Shown here one piece after another: positions 49,567-58,326 of a stretch of DNA of 64,000 bases. Numbering within the stretch: the first letter of the stretch is position 1; the number at the start of each line of letters is the position of its first letter. The position numbers were made by a program, and so were the translations under genes. This stretch comes from Streptomyces koelreuteriae (GTDB lineage Bacteria; Actinomycetota; Actinomycetes; Streptomycetales; Streptomycetaceae), in contig NZ_CP075896.1 in assembly GCF_018604545.1 (NCBI RefSeq), forward strand, positions 2,728,001-2,792,000, given 5' to 3'. The notes below the pieces were generated by a model. That model ran no database searches and had not been told where the DNA came from. It saw only the letters and a program-made list of their open reading frames with translations.

Positions 49567-50523
49567 ATGCACCACACCCAGGACCGCCCCGCCCGACGCC
49601 GACGCCTCCACGCCCGCATCCTGGTGGCCGGCTGCACCGCCGGAGCGGTGCTGCTGACCGCCGCGGGCGCGCACGCGGAGACCGGCGGCGCCGAGGCCCG
49701 GACGTCACTGGCCGTGCAGGCGGCCGAGACGGTCGAGCGCGTCACGGGCACCTCCGACCTCGTTCCCGGCACGCCGCTCGGCGGCGGCGCCACCCGCGCG
49801 GAGGTGACCACCGAGACGTCCGCGGCCCGCATCACCGCGCCCGCGACCGCAGACGGAGCCGTGGAGTTCGCCTACGGCACGGACGTGCTGCGCCTCACCC
49901 TGCCCGGCAGCGCCGCCTCGCAGGCCACCGCGGGCGCCAACGGCACCGTCGTCTACCCGGGCGCGGGCGAGGACATCGACCTGGCCGTGCAGCCCAACCG
50001 CGACGGTGTGCGCACCCTCGTCACGCTCAAGGACGCGGACGCCCCGACCGAGTACCGCTTCCCGCTCGGCCTGCCCGCGGACGCGGCCACCGAGGTCCTC
50101 GAGGACGGTTCCATCCTGGTCAGCCGCGGTGAGGAGTACCTCGGTACGTTCGACGCGCCCTGGGCGAAGGACGCGCGCGGCGAGGCCGTACCCACCGAGT
50201 ACCGCGTCGAGGGCGGTGCCCTGATCCAGACCGTGCGGCCCGGGCCCGGCACGGCCTTCCCGGTGGTGGCGGACCCGGCGTGGTTCATCCCGATCGCGAT
50301 CGTCGCCGGGCGGCTGCTGCTCACCCAGGGCGTCAAGAGCATCTCCCGGCACGCGGCCCAGCGCATGGCCCAGCGCGGCATCAGCCAGGAGATGGTCGCG
50401 CGTACGGTGAAGACCGGCAAGAAGACCAAGGGCAAGTCGCCGGGCACGTGGAAGTACACCACCGGCAAGGTCTGGGTCGTCGTCAACAAGGCCGGGAACG
50501 TCGTGTCCGTCGGCCGCAACTGA
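49567..50523 (+). CDS. Secreted toxin-like protein with C-terminal DUF4258-like domain
   Basis: A 318-residue exported protein. A signal peptide (RRRLHARILVAGCTAGAVLL, cut expected after AHA at residue 37) leads a beta-rich middle domain (about 70-235) with DIDLAVQPNRDGVRTLVTLK and an ending FPVVADPAWF. I associate this module with Streptomyces secreted polymorphic-toxin-like proteins. A hydrophobic spacer follows (IPIAIVAGRLLLTQG). The C-terminal 63 residues (SISRHAAQRMAQRGISQEMV; KKTKGKSPGTWKYTTGKVWV) resemble DUF4258, a small predicted RNase/toxin-like domain. Catalysis is inferred, not shown. The next gene, 22 bases on, encodes a DUF2283 protein, a frequent DUF4258 partner. An upstream in-frame extension to 49021 is non-coding in character and overlaps the regulator. 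Confidence 0.78.
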   Translation: MHHTQDRPARRRRLHARILVAGCTAGAVLLTAAGAHAETGGAEARTSLAVQAAETVERVTGTSDLVPGTPLGGGATRAEVTTETSAARITAPATADGAVEFAYGTDVLRLTLPGSAASQATAGANGTVVYPGAGEDIDLAVQPNRDGVRTLVTLKDADAPTEYRFPLGLPADAATEVLEDGSILVSRGEEYLGTFDAPWAKDARGEAVPTEYRVEGGALIQTVRPGPGTAFPVVADPAWFIPIAIVAGRLLLTQGVKSISRHAAQRMAQRGISQEMVARTVKTGKKTKGKSPGTWKYTTGKVWVVVNKAGNVVSVGRN

Positions 50524-50545
50524 GCCCGTTCCCGAGAGGCGAACC

Positions 50546-50770
50546 ATGCACATCGAGTACGACCGCGAGAACGACACCGCCTATGTGTCGCTCGTCGCGC
50601 ACATCGCGGACGGCGCCGCCGTCCGGCAGATCCCCGTCACCGGGATCGGGGCGGACGCCGAGGTGTTCCTCGACGTGGACGCGTCGGGCCGGCTGCTCGG
50701 CATCGAGGTCATCGGCGCCGAGGCCGCCCTGCCGGCGGAGGCGCTGGAGCAGTCCACCTCGACCCGCTGA
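50546..50770 (+). CDS. DUF2283 protein, putative antitoxin or immunity partner
   Basis: A 74-residue protein matching the DUF2283 pattern: MHIEYDRENDTAYVSLVAHI at the start, a central variable part, and VFLDVDASGRLLGIEVIGAE, then an Ala/Glu-rich helix. The family is small and cytoplasmic (no signal), and members often sit next to DUF4258 genes in other bacteria, which suggests an antitoxin-like role. Here it follows the secreted DUF4258-like gene by 22 bases with GAGAGGCGAACC before the ATG, so the two are co-transcribed. Binding to the upstream protein is inferred from this pairing only. A strong terminator follows. Confidence 0.8.
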   Translation: MHIEYDRENDTAYVSLVAHIADGAAVRQIPVTGIGADAEVFLDVDASGRLLGIEVIGAEAALPAEALEQSTSTR

Positions 50771-50789
50771 CGAGCCGACCGAGTGCGGG

Positions 50790-50819
50790 ACAAGGGCCCT
50801 GTGCGTGCAGGGCCCTTGT
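50790..50819. terminator. Terminator after the DUF4258-DUF2283 pair
   Basis: A perfect 12-bp stem (ACAAGGGCCCTG / CAGGGCCCTTGT) with a 6-nt loop, 19 bases after the DUF2283 stop. It isolates the two-gene unit from the protease gene. Confidence 0.88.
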
Positions 50820-50964
50820 GCAATTCCTGTGGAGGCCTCAATCTTTCGGCTGACGCACAGGAGTCACCCTTTGTCTGACATGACCATGACTCCAGGCTTC
50901 CGGGTGGCTCCGACGGGCGTGCACCACACCCCACAGCGCACCACCGATGAGGAGGATCCCTCAG

Positions 50965-52554
50965 ATGGCAGTGATGCGTACTCCCCGCACCCCGCACGGA
51001 TCCACCCGGCGAAGACTGGCCGCGCTCGGCGCGACGGCCACCGCGGCGCTCGTCGCGAGCCTCGTCTCCGCCCTCCCCGCCGGCGCGGCCCCGGTCGCCG
51101 ACGGGGGACGCGTCCAGTACGAGGGCGCCGCGAACGCCGTCGCCGGCAGCTACATCGTCACCCTGAAGACCGAGAAGGCCGGTTCCGCCGAGGGCCGCGC
51201 CCTCGCCCACAAGCACGGCGCCGAGATCGAGCGGACGTACACCAAGGCCCTGAACGGCTACGCCGTCGAGGCGTCCGCGTCCGAGGCGAAACGTCTCGCC
51301 GCCGATCCGGCCATCGCCTCCGTCGTCCAGGACAGGATCTACAGCGTCACCGGGACGCAGCCCAGCCCGCCCTCCTGGGGCCTGGACCGCATCGACCAGA
51401 AGAACCTGCCGCTGAACAGCTCCTACACCTACCCGGATTCGGCCGGGCAGGGCGTCACGGCGTACGTCATCGACACCGGTGTCCGCATCACCCACGGCGA
51501 CTTCGGCGGACGCGCCTCCTACGGCTACGACGCCGTCGACAACGACAACACCGCCCAGGACGGCCACGGTCACGGTACGCACGTCGCCGGCACCGTCGCC
51601 GGGAGCGCCTACGGCGTCGCCAAGCAGGCCAAGGTCGTCGGGGTCCGCGTGCTGAACAACTCCGGCCAGGGCACCACCGCCCAGGTCGTCGCGGGCATCG
51701 ACTGGGTGGCGCGGAACGCGGTCAAGCCGGCCGTCGCGAACATGTCCCTGGGCGGTCCGGCCGACACGGCCATCGACACCGCCGTACGCAACGCCATCAC
51801 CTCCGGCGTCACCTTCGTGGTCGCGGCCGGGAACGAGTCCACCAACGCCTCCACCCGGTCCCCGGCGCGTGTCACCGAGGCCGTCACGGTCGGCGCCACG
51901 ACGTCGAGCGACGCGAAGGCGAGCTACTCCAACTACGGTGCGGTGCTGGACCTGTTCGCGCCCGGCTCGTCCATCACCTCGGCCTGGAACTCCGGCGACT
52001 CGGCGACCAACACCATCTCCGGTACGTCGATGGCGAGCCCGCACGTCGCCGGGGCCGCCGCCCTCCACCTGGCCGCCAACCCCACGGCCACTCCCGCGCA
52101 GGTCTCCGCCGCGCTGACGGCCGCCGCCACCACCGGCGTCGTCACCAGCCCCGGCAGCGGCTCCCCCAACCGGCTCCTCTACGTGGGCGGCGGTACGACC
52201 ACCCCGCCCGGCCCGCGCTTCGAGAACACCGCCGACCAGGCCATCGCCGACAACTCCACCGCCGAGTCCCCGGTGACCGTCTCCGGCGTCTCCGGCAACG
52301 CGCCCTCGGCCCTGGCCGTCGAGGTCCACATCGTCCACACCTACATCGGCGATCTCCAGGTCCAGCTGATCGCCCCCGACGGCACGGCGTACACCCTGAA
52401 GTCGTACGGCACCGGCGGCAGTGCCGACAACATCGACACCACGTACTCCGTGAACGCCTCGGCCGAGACCGCCAACGGCACGTGGACCCTCCGGGTGAGC
52501 GACAACGCCCGTCTGGACACCGGGCGGATCGATGCCTGGGCGCTGCAGTTCTGA
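50965..52554 (+). CDS. Secreted subtilisin-like serine protease with P/homo-B domain
   Basis: A 529-residue extracellular protease. The signal peptide (ALGATATAALVASLVSALPA) ends near residue 43. An inhibitor_I9 propeptide follows (GSYIVTLKTEKAGSAEGRAL; NGYAVEASASEAKRLAADP). The S8 catalytic domain has Asp170 (YVIDTGVRITHGDF), His203 (GHGTHVAGTVAG) and Ser355 (GTSMASPHVAGAAA). A P-proprotein domain occupies about residues 415-529 (ALAVEVHIVHTYIGDLQVQL; NGTWTLRVSDNARLDTG). It belongs to the proteinase K/aqualysin-like S8 group common in Streptomyces and would degrade proteins outside the cell. I chose ATG 50965, nine bases after GGAGG; an upstream in-frame ATG at 50947 precedes that site. Confidence 0.94.
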   Translation: MAVMRTPRTPHGSTRRRLAALGATATAALVASLVSALPAGAAPVADGGRVQYEGAANAVAGSYIVTLKTEKAGSAEGRALAHKHGAEIERTYTKALNGYAVEASASEAKRLAADPAIASVVQDRIYSVTGTQPSPPSWGLDRIDQKNLPLNSSYTYPDSAGQGVTAYVIDTGVRITHGDFGGRASYGYDAVDNDNTAQDGHGHGTHVAGTVAGSAYGVAKQAKVVGVRVLNNSGQGTTAQVVAGIDWVARNAVKPAVANMSLGGPADTAIDTAVRNAITSGVTFVVAAGNESTNASTRSPARVTEAVTVGATTSSDAKASYSNYGAVLDLFAPGSSITSAWNSGDSATNTISGTSMASPHVAGAAALHLAANPTATPAQVSAALTAAATTGVVTSPGSGSPNRLLYVGGGTTTPPGPRFENTADQAIADNSTAESPVTVSGVSGNAPSALAVEVHIVHTYIGDLQVQLIAPDGTAYTLKSYGTGGSADNIDTTYSVNASAETANGTWTLRVSDNARLDTGRIDAWALQF

Positions 52555-52689
52555 GCCCCGTGTGTGAAGGTCCGTCGGCTCATTGACCGGTCCGGGACGC
52601 CGAACTCGGCGAGCAGCGTGTGCGCGGGCTGCTCTACGGCGTCCCGGATCGGCCGTACGCCGCGCCGACCGTGCGAGAGTCCGTCGTAC

Positions 52690-53589
52690 TCAGCCTTGCC
52701 GCCGGTCGGAGCCGACAGCCGGATCACCGGCGAACAGCGCCTCCTCGGTGGCGGCCCACGCGGCGAGCAACTGGAGTGCCTCGTGGTCGGCGGAACCGGG
52801 TGCGGCGCTGTAGGCGGTGAGGGTCAGGCCGGGCTGGGCGGGCAGTTCCATGGCATCGAAGTCGAGGGTGAGGACACCGACCTCGGGGTGGCGGAAGGAC
52901 TTGCGGCCGGTGTGGTGCAGACGCACGTTGTGCCTGGCCCAGGCGGTGCGGAACTCCTCGCTGCGGGTGACGAGCTCGCCGATCAGACCGGTCAGCCCGG
53001 TGTCGTGAGGGGCGCGTCCGGCCTCGGTCCGCAGCAGGGAGACGGTGGTGTTCAAGGACTCCTCCCAGTCGGGAAGGAAGTCACGGCCACGGGCGTCGAG
53101 GAACTGGAACCGCGCGATGTTGGCCGTCCGGGTGGTGCGGTCGGGGAACAGCGGGGAGTACAGGGCGCGGCCGAGGTGGTTGGTCGCGAGGATGTCCAGA
53201 CGGCCGTTGCGGATGAAGGCCGGGGAGTCGGTCATCGAGCGCAGGACGCGTAGGACGCTGTCCGGCAGGGGGCCGCGGGCACGTCTGGCACGGCGGGCAG
53301 GGCGCTTGGCGGCGGCACGGGCCAGGTCGAACAGATGCGCGCGCTCGGCGTCGTCGAGCTGGAGAGCGTTCGCCACGGCGTCCAGGACCTCCTCGGAGGC
53401 ACCGCCGAGGTGACCGCGTTCGAGGCGGACGTAGTAGTCGATGCTGACCCCGGCGAGCAGCGCGACCTCTTCCCGGCGCAGGCCCGGCACGCGCCGATTC
53501 CCACCGTAGGCGGGCAGCCCCGCCTGCTGCGGCGTGATCCTGGCCCGGCGGGATGCCAGGAACTCGCGGGCGTCGCTCTCGGTACTCAC
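52690..53589 (-). CDS. XRE-family MmyB-like transcriptional regulator
   Basis: A 299-residue regulator. The N-terminal helix-turn-helix (about residues 1-85) has FLASRRARITPQQAGLP and RRVPGLRREEVALLAGVSID with YYVRLERGHLGGAS. The MmyB-like ligand-binding domain (about 105-290) has NGRLDILATNHLGRALYSPL, FRTAWARHNVRLHHTGRKSF and FDAMELPAQPGLTLTAYSAA. MmyB-type regulators usually repress a divergent oxidoreductase or decarboxylase gene in response to a fatty-acid-like or aromatic ligand. The divergent CMD-cupin pair fits that. The GTG at 53589 gives VSTESDAREFL; longer frames lie over the divergent promoter. Confidence 0.9.
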   Translation of the reverse strand: MSTESDAREFLASRRARITPQQAGLPAYGGNRRVPGLRREEVALLAGVSIDYYVRLERGHLGGASEEVLDAVANALQLDDAERAHLFDLARAAAKRPARRARRARGPLPDSVLRVLRSMTDSPAFIRNGRLDILATNHLGRALYSPLFPDRTTRTANIARFQFLDARGRDFLPDWEESLNTTVSLLRTEAGRAPHDTGLTGLIGELVTRSEEFRTAWARHNVRLHHTGRKSFRHPEVGVLTLDFDAMELPAQPGLTLTAYSAAPGSADHEALQLLAAWAATEEALFAGDPAVGSDRRQG

Positions 53590-53741
53590 ACGTTCCAGGC
53601 TAGGCCGGACGCCCCACGGGTGGGGGGCCCTGTCAGTACCTGTAACAGCGGTCCCTTCTCCACCGCTCCGGACTGCGTTCTCCTCGATATCGGCAGCGGG
53701 CCGGAGCCCGCACAGTCCGTCTTGATCGAGGAGTCGTTCAC

Positions 53742-54062
53742 ATGCCGAAGCAGTCCGCACCCCGGGAGCTGGCCGACATCGCGCCGAAGCTCGTCGAGGT
53801 CACCGACGAGGTCCTGTTCGCCGACGTCTGGGAACGCCCCGGACTGTCCCCGCGCGACCGCAGCCTGGTGACCGTGAGCGTGCTGGCCGCCCTGTACCGC
53901 GGCGAGCAGCTCGGCTACCACCTCGGTGTGGCCCTGGACAACGGCCTGAGCACCGAGGAGCTGTCCGAGGCGATCACGCACCTGGCCTTCTACGCGGGCT
54001 GGCCCAACGCGATGACGGCGATCACCAGGCTCAAGCAGATCACCGACGCGCGAGACGCCTGA
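53742..54062 (+). CDS. Carboxymuconolactone decarboxylase (CMD) family protein
   Basis: A 106-residue CMD/AhpD-fold protein resembling PcaC: LSPRDRSLVTVSVLAALYRG, GYHLGVALDNGLSTEELSEA, and ITHLAFYAGWPNAMTAI. It contains no cysteine, so it is not an AhpD-type peroxidase. It probably acts on a lactone or quinol-like substrate or binds one. The start at 53742 follows a low-GC promoter region shared with the divergent MmyB-like gene. Downstream, a short tandem repeat array and a cupin gene follow on the same strand. Confidence 0.9.
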   Translation: MPKQSAPRELADIAPKLVEVTDEVLFADVWERPGLSPRDRSLVTVSVLAALYRGEQLGYHLGVALDNGLSTEELSEAITHLAFYAGWPNAMTAITRLKQITDARDA

Positions 54063-54160
54063 CGAGTCACCTGCCAAGACGTCTGACGAGACGCTTGACG
54101 AGCCGCCTGACGAGACGCTGACGAGTCACTGACGAGTCACTGACGAGTCACTGACGACAG
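54060..54160 (+). repeat. Degenerate tandem repeat (TGACGAGTCAC) between CMD and cupin genes
   Basis: Exact units TGACGAGTCAC occur at 54060, 54119, 54130 and 54141. Variants (TGACGAGACGC, TGACGAGCCGCC) lie between, so almost the whole roughly 100-base spacer is built from one 11-12-base unit. The first copy includes the CMD stop codon. A partial unit ends just before the cupin ribosome binding site. Confidence 0.85.
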
Positions 54161-54170
54161 GAGAGACCCC

Positions 54171-54575
54171 ATGGAACACATCACCGACACCCCCACCCTC
54201 AAGGCCCCGGCCGAGCGCTTCACCGGCGATGTCTACCTCAACATGATCGAGACCCCGACGGAACCGGCCCACCTGGCCGCCGCCCTGGTCCGCTTCACCC
54301 CCGGCGCCCGCACCCACTGGCACTCCCACGCCCTCGGCCAGGTCCTGCACATCACCGACGGCATCGGCCTCGTCGGCACCCGGGACGGCGACGTCATCCG
54401 TGTCCGCGCCGGCGAGACCGTCAAGTGCCCCCCGAACGAGGAACACTGGCACGGCGCCACCGACATCAACCTGCTGGCCCACATCGCCATCGTCACCGGC
54501 GACCCGACCGGCGACGGCACGACCTGGCTGGAGCGGGTGACGGACGAGGAGTACGCGACGGCCCTGGGAAAATGA
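54171..54575 (+). CDS. Cupin-fold protein (small metal-binding beta-barrel)
   Basis: A 134-residue single-domain cupin. Motif 1 is TPGARTHWHSHALGQVLHIT with metal-binding His residues and Glu replaced by Gln. Motif 2 is VRAGETVKCPPNEEHWHGAT with its His. Such cupins often accompany CMD genes and may act as isomerases, dioxygenases or quercetinase-like enzymes; the substrate is unknown. ACAGGAGAGACCCC provides a strong ribosome binding site. It is the second gene of the pair controlled by the MmyB-like regulator. Confidence 0.9.
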   Translation: MEHITDTPTLKAPAERFTGDVYLNMIETPTEPAHLAAALVRFTPGARTHWHSHALGQVLHITDGIGLVGTRDGDVIRVRAGETVKCPPNEEHWHGATDINLLAHIAIVTGDPTGDGTTWLERVTDEEYATALGK

Positions 54576-54645
54576 GGCGCGGCCGCAGTACCCGCTGTGC
54601 CAGGCTGGCGGATCGCCCGGACCGGTTCACGCACAGGAGCACGCG

Positions 54646-55266
54646 ATGACGACACCGCCCCGCCTGGCTCCGTTGCTGGACCAGTTCGACTTCGCACGCG
54701 AGCGTCTCGTCGGGCGCATGGCAGGGCCCGTCATGGACAGCGGCGACGGGACGGACACCAAGGTCGACGCCATGACCGACGAGGAATACCTCTGGGAACC
54801 GGTGCCCGACTGCTGGTCGGTGCGGCGGCGTGTGGACGGGCCCGGGCCGCGCGCGACTCTCCTGGCCGGTACCGGCGACTGGGGCCGCGACGCCGCCTCC
54901 TATCCGCACCCCTGGCCCCCGCCCTTCACCACCATCGCCTGGCGCCTGAGCCACCTCAGCGAGATGCTGACCCTGCGCGCCGACCACACCGCCGGCACCC
55001 ACACCCTGACCCGCGACGACCACCCCGTCGCCGGAGACACCGCAGCGGCGCTCACCGCCTTCGCCGCCGGCGCCGAGGCCTGGCGAAAGGCCCTGCTGAA
55101 CGCGGACGACACGGCCCTCGACACCACCGGGTACTGCACCTACCCCCACGGCAGCGACCCGGAAGAGCCGTTCCTCGACATCATCTGGTGGGTCAACCAG
55201 GAACTGCTCCACCACGGCGCCGAAATCGCCCTGCTGCGCGACCTCTACCGCGCCCGACATCGCTGA
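54646..55266 (+). CDS. DinB-superfamily protein
   Basis: A 206-residue four-helix-bundle protein of the DinB/YfiT superfamily: PLLDQFDFARERLVGRMAGP at the start, PPFTTIAWRLSHLSEMLTLR with the first metal-type His, and IIWWVNQELLHHGAEIALLR with the C-terminal His pair. These three His positions are the usual metal site of DinB-fold thiol transferases, and mycothiol-dependent members are common in actinobacteria, so thiol chemistry is possible. It lies 70 bases after the cupin gene on the same strand and may be part of that transcript. Confidence 0.85.
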   Translation: MTTPPRLAPLLDQFDFARERLVGRMAGPVMDSGDGTDTKVDAMTDEEYLWEPVPDCWSVRRRVDGPGPRATLLAGTGDWGRDAASYPHPWPPPFTTIAWRLSHLSEMLTLRADHTAGTHTLTRDDHPVAGDTAAALTAFAAGAEAWRKALLNADDTALDTTGYCTYPHGSDPEEPFLDIIWWVNQELLHHGAEIALLRDLYRARHR

Positions 55267-55327
55267 CTCGTCCTGCCATGGCGGGACGGCTGCTCACGAG
55301 CCGTACGATTCTCCCGCCACCTGCCAC

Positions 55328-56746
55328 TCACAGCGGCCAGGCGGTCAGCAAGTCGTCAGGACCGTAGGCGGCATCGAGCCCCGAGCAGTCGACTCCGCTG
55401 CGCGAGACCGCCACGACGGGAACAGGTTCGCCGGTGAGGGCGGCCCGGTGTCGATGGAGAGCGGCCAGGTCGTGCCGGTCGAAGGGCGAATGCTCCAGCC
55501 ACTTGATGGAGCCGACGAAGAGCAGTTCCTTGGCGATGGGAGCGCGGTCCGCCCCGACGATATCGATCTCGACGTCGTTGGTACGGGTCCAGTAGCCGCC
55601 CACTGCGGGGGCCGCGGGCAGCCTGTCATCGGGCAGAATCCGCGCCAGGGCCTCGCGGACAAGGGGCTCGACGGCTCGGCCGCGCCAACTGGTCCAGTTC
55701 TCCCGGATGCGCGCCAGGGTCAGGTCGCCCCGCCCCCGCTCGATCTCCTCGATGGCCGGGCCGAGCAGGTGCAGCCAGAACCGCAGGTAGGGATCTGCCA
55801 CCCGGTAGCGGCGGTCCTTCGACGGACGCAGCGATACGGGCAGCTCCGCGGCCACGATCCGCTTGTCCGTAAGCAGCTCCAGCGCCCGCTGCAGGGGCGT
55901 GGCCCCGATTCCGCCGGCTGCACGGGCGATGTTGGTGAAGGTCCGCTCACCACTGCCGATGGCCGCCAGCACCGTACGCGCCTGAGCCTGTGGAGGGAAT
56001 TCGGCAGCCAGCGAGCGCTCGGCCGACACCAGCAGGGCCGAGACGGGGTCGGTCAACGCCTCACCGAGGAAGTCCCACAGGCCTGCTCCTCTCGGCCACT
56101 CCGCGCAGATCAGCGGCAGCCCGCCGGTGACCAGTGCGGCGTCGAAGGCCGCCGCCGGATCCAGCCCGAGCATCCGCCCCACCTCGGCAGGGTTCAGCGG
56201 TCCCAGCACCATTTCCCGGCCGCGCTGGTGAAAGGGGCGTCCGTAGCTGTTCAGTGCCTCCATCATCGACAGATCGGAGCCGATGAGGACCAGCAGCACG
56301 GGCTTGCTCTCCAGCACCCGGTCCCAGGCCCGTTGCAACATCCCCTCGAAGGCGCCGTCGGCGTCCATCAGGTACGGCACTTCGTCGATGACCAGCACAC
56401 TCGCCCGGTCGGCGGGCAGCGCCGCGGCCAGCACGTCGAACGCGGCGTCCCAGCTCTCCGGCCGTGCGGCGGTCACGAGCCGTGCCATCGGCAGCGTCGA
56501 CACCTCGGCGTCCCGGACGAGCCGTGCCAGATCATCCCTCGGGGTCGCACCTGTCGCCGCGTAGAACAAGAACGGAGCCCCGGAACGCTCCGCGAACCGC
56601 TCGACCAGCCGCGACTTGCCCACCCGGCGCCGCCCACGCAGCATCACGCACCGACCGGGCCGCTCCCCGCCCATCCCTGCCGCCACCTTCTGCAGCTCTC
56701 GCTCCAGTGCGGCCAGCTCCTGCCGACGACCCACAAAGTCCACCAC
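55328..56746 (-). CDS. AAA-type ATPase with DUF234-like (PD-(D/E)XK nuclease-like) C-terminus
   Basis: A 472-residue protein. The N-terminal P-loop ATPase has Walker A in LRGRRRVGKSRLVERF (about residues 36-51) and Walker B in SVLVIDEVPYLMD. A winged-helix segment follows (SGERTFTNIARAAGGIGATP; LELLTDKRIVAAELP). The DUF234-like end has YRVADPYLRFWLHLL and a possible nuclease core of Glu393/Asp395 (EIDIV) and Lys415 (GSIKW). Such ATPases are widespread in archaea and mobile-rich bacteria with no settled role; DNA or nucleic-acid processing is an inference. The start is GTG 56746, eight bases after GGAGG; an ATG at 56797 lacks a site. TACTAAC repeats lie directly upstream. Confidence 0.82.
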   Translation of the reverse strand: MVDFVGRRQELAALERELQKVAAGMGGERPGRCVMLRGRRRVGKSRLVERFAERSGAPFLFYAATGATPRDDLARLVRDAEVSTLPMARLVTAARPESWDAAFDVLAAALPADRASVLVIDEVPYLMDADGAFEGMLQRAWDRVLESKPVLLVLIGSDLSMMEALNSYGRPFHQRGREMVLGPLNPAEVGRMLGLDPAAAFDAALVTGGLPLICAEWPRGAGLWDFLGEALTDPVSALLVSAERSLAAEFPPQAQARTVLAAIGSGERTFTNIARAAGGIGATPLQRALELLTDKRIVAAELPVSLRPSKDRRYRVADPYLRFWLHLLGPAIEEIERGRGDLTLARIRENWTSWRGRAVEPLVREALARILPDDRLPAAPAVGGYWTRTNDVEIDIVGADRAPIAKELLFVGSIKWLEHSPFDRHDLAALHRHRAALTGEPVPVVAVSRSGVDCSGLDAAYGPDDLLTAWPL

Positions 56747-56767
56747 GCGGCCGACCTCCACGCATGA

Positions 56768-56802
56768 TACTAACGGCGACGTTACTAACATAGACATTAG
56801 TA
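56768..56802. promoter_or_regulatory. TACTAAC iterons in the AAA-ATPase promoter region
   Basis: TACTAAC occurs at 56768-56774 and 56783-56789 in the same orientation, 15 bases apart, with an inverted TTAGTA at 56797-56802. Together they cover an AT-rich patch 22-56 bases upstream of the GTG. Possible operator for autoregulation or a -10-like promoter element. Confidence 0.5.
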
Positions 56803-56987
56803 GACTCCCTCGCCAGCCGCTCGGTTCGTCATCGGTCTTCGTGTCGCCCAGTGACTCTGCGGCCTCGCACCGGCTGCGCTCGGCAACCGTGTGGCTGTGG
56901 GGCTTCATGCGCATGGTCACAGTCGGGCTCCCTGCTGTCCGCGCGGGAGGAGGACGTTCGACCGGCGCCCTGGCCGTACGGAAAATG

Positions 56988-57022
56988 ACAAGGGGTCCGA
57001 CCTCGAAGGCCAGACCCCTTGT
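56988..57022. terminator. Terminator hairpin after ychF
   Basis: A 10-bp stem (ACAAGGGGTC / GACCCCTTGT) with a 15-nt loop, 45 bases beyond the ychF stop codon. Confidence 0.75.
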
Positions 57023-57067
57023 GAATGCACGTCTCACCAGGTCAGCGACGTGGTGGCATGTCAGCCG

Positions 57068-58156
<1,089 letters not shown>

Positions 58157-58326
58157 GTTGCGACTTCCCGTGAGTGGAGAGGGCCAGGGGGCCAGGGGAC
58201 CGGCCGATCCACCAGTCTACGGCGTACCCGCAAGCGGCCCGGCGGGCTGTCGAACGCTTGGCCAAGCCGGGGTCCACGGCGTGTCTGGTGGGCGATTCGG
58301 CACATTAAACGACCTACGTTGGTGCC

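Larger units (their letters stand above)
56747..57067. promoter_or_regulatory. Intergenic region between ychF and the AAA ATPase gene
   Basis: About 320 bases. The left end is AT-rich, unlike the rest of the window, and carries the TACTAAC copies. The right end carries the ychF terminator. The middle has no gene with acceptable codon bias, although long low-quality frames cross it. Confidence 0.5.
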
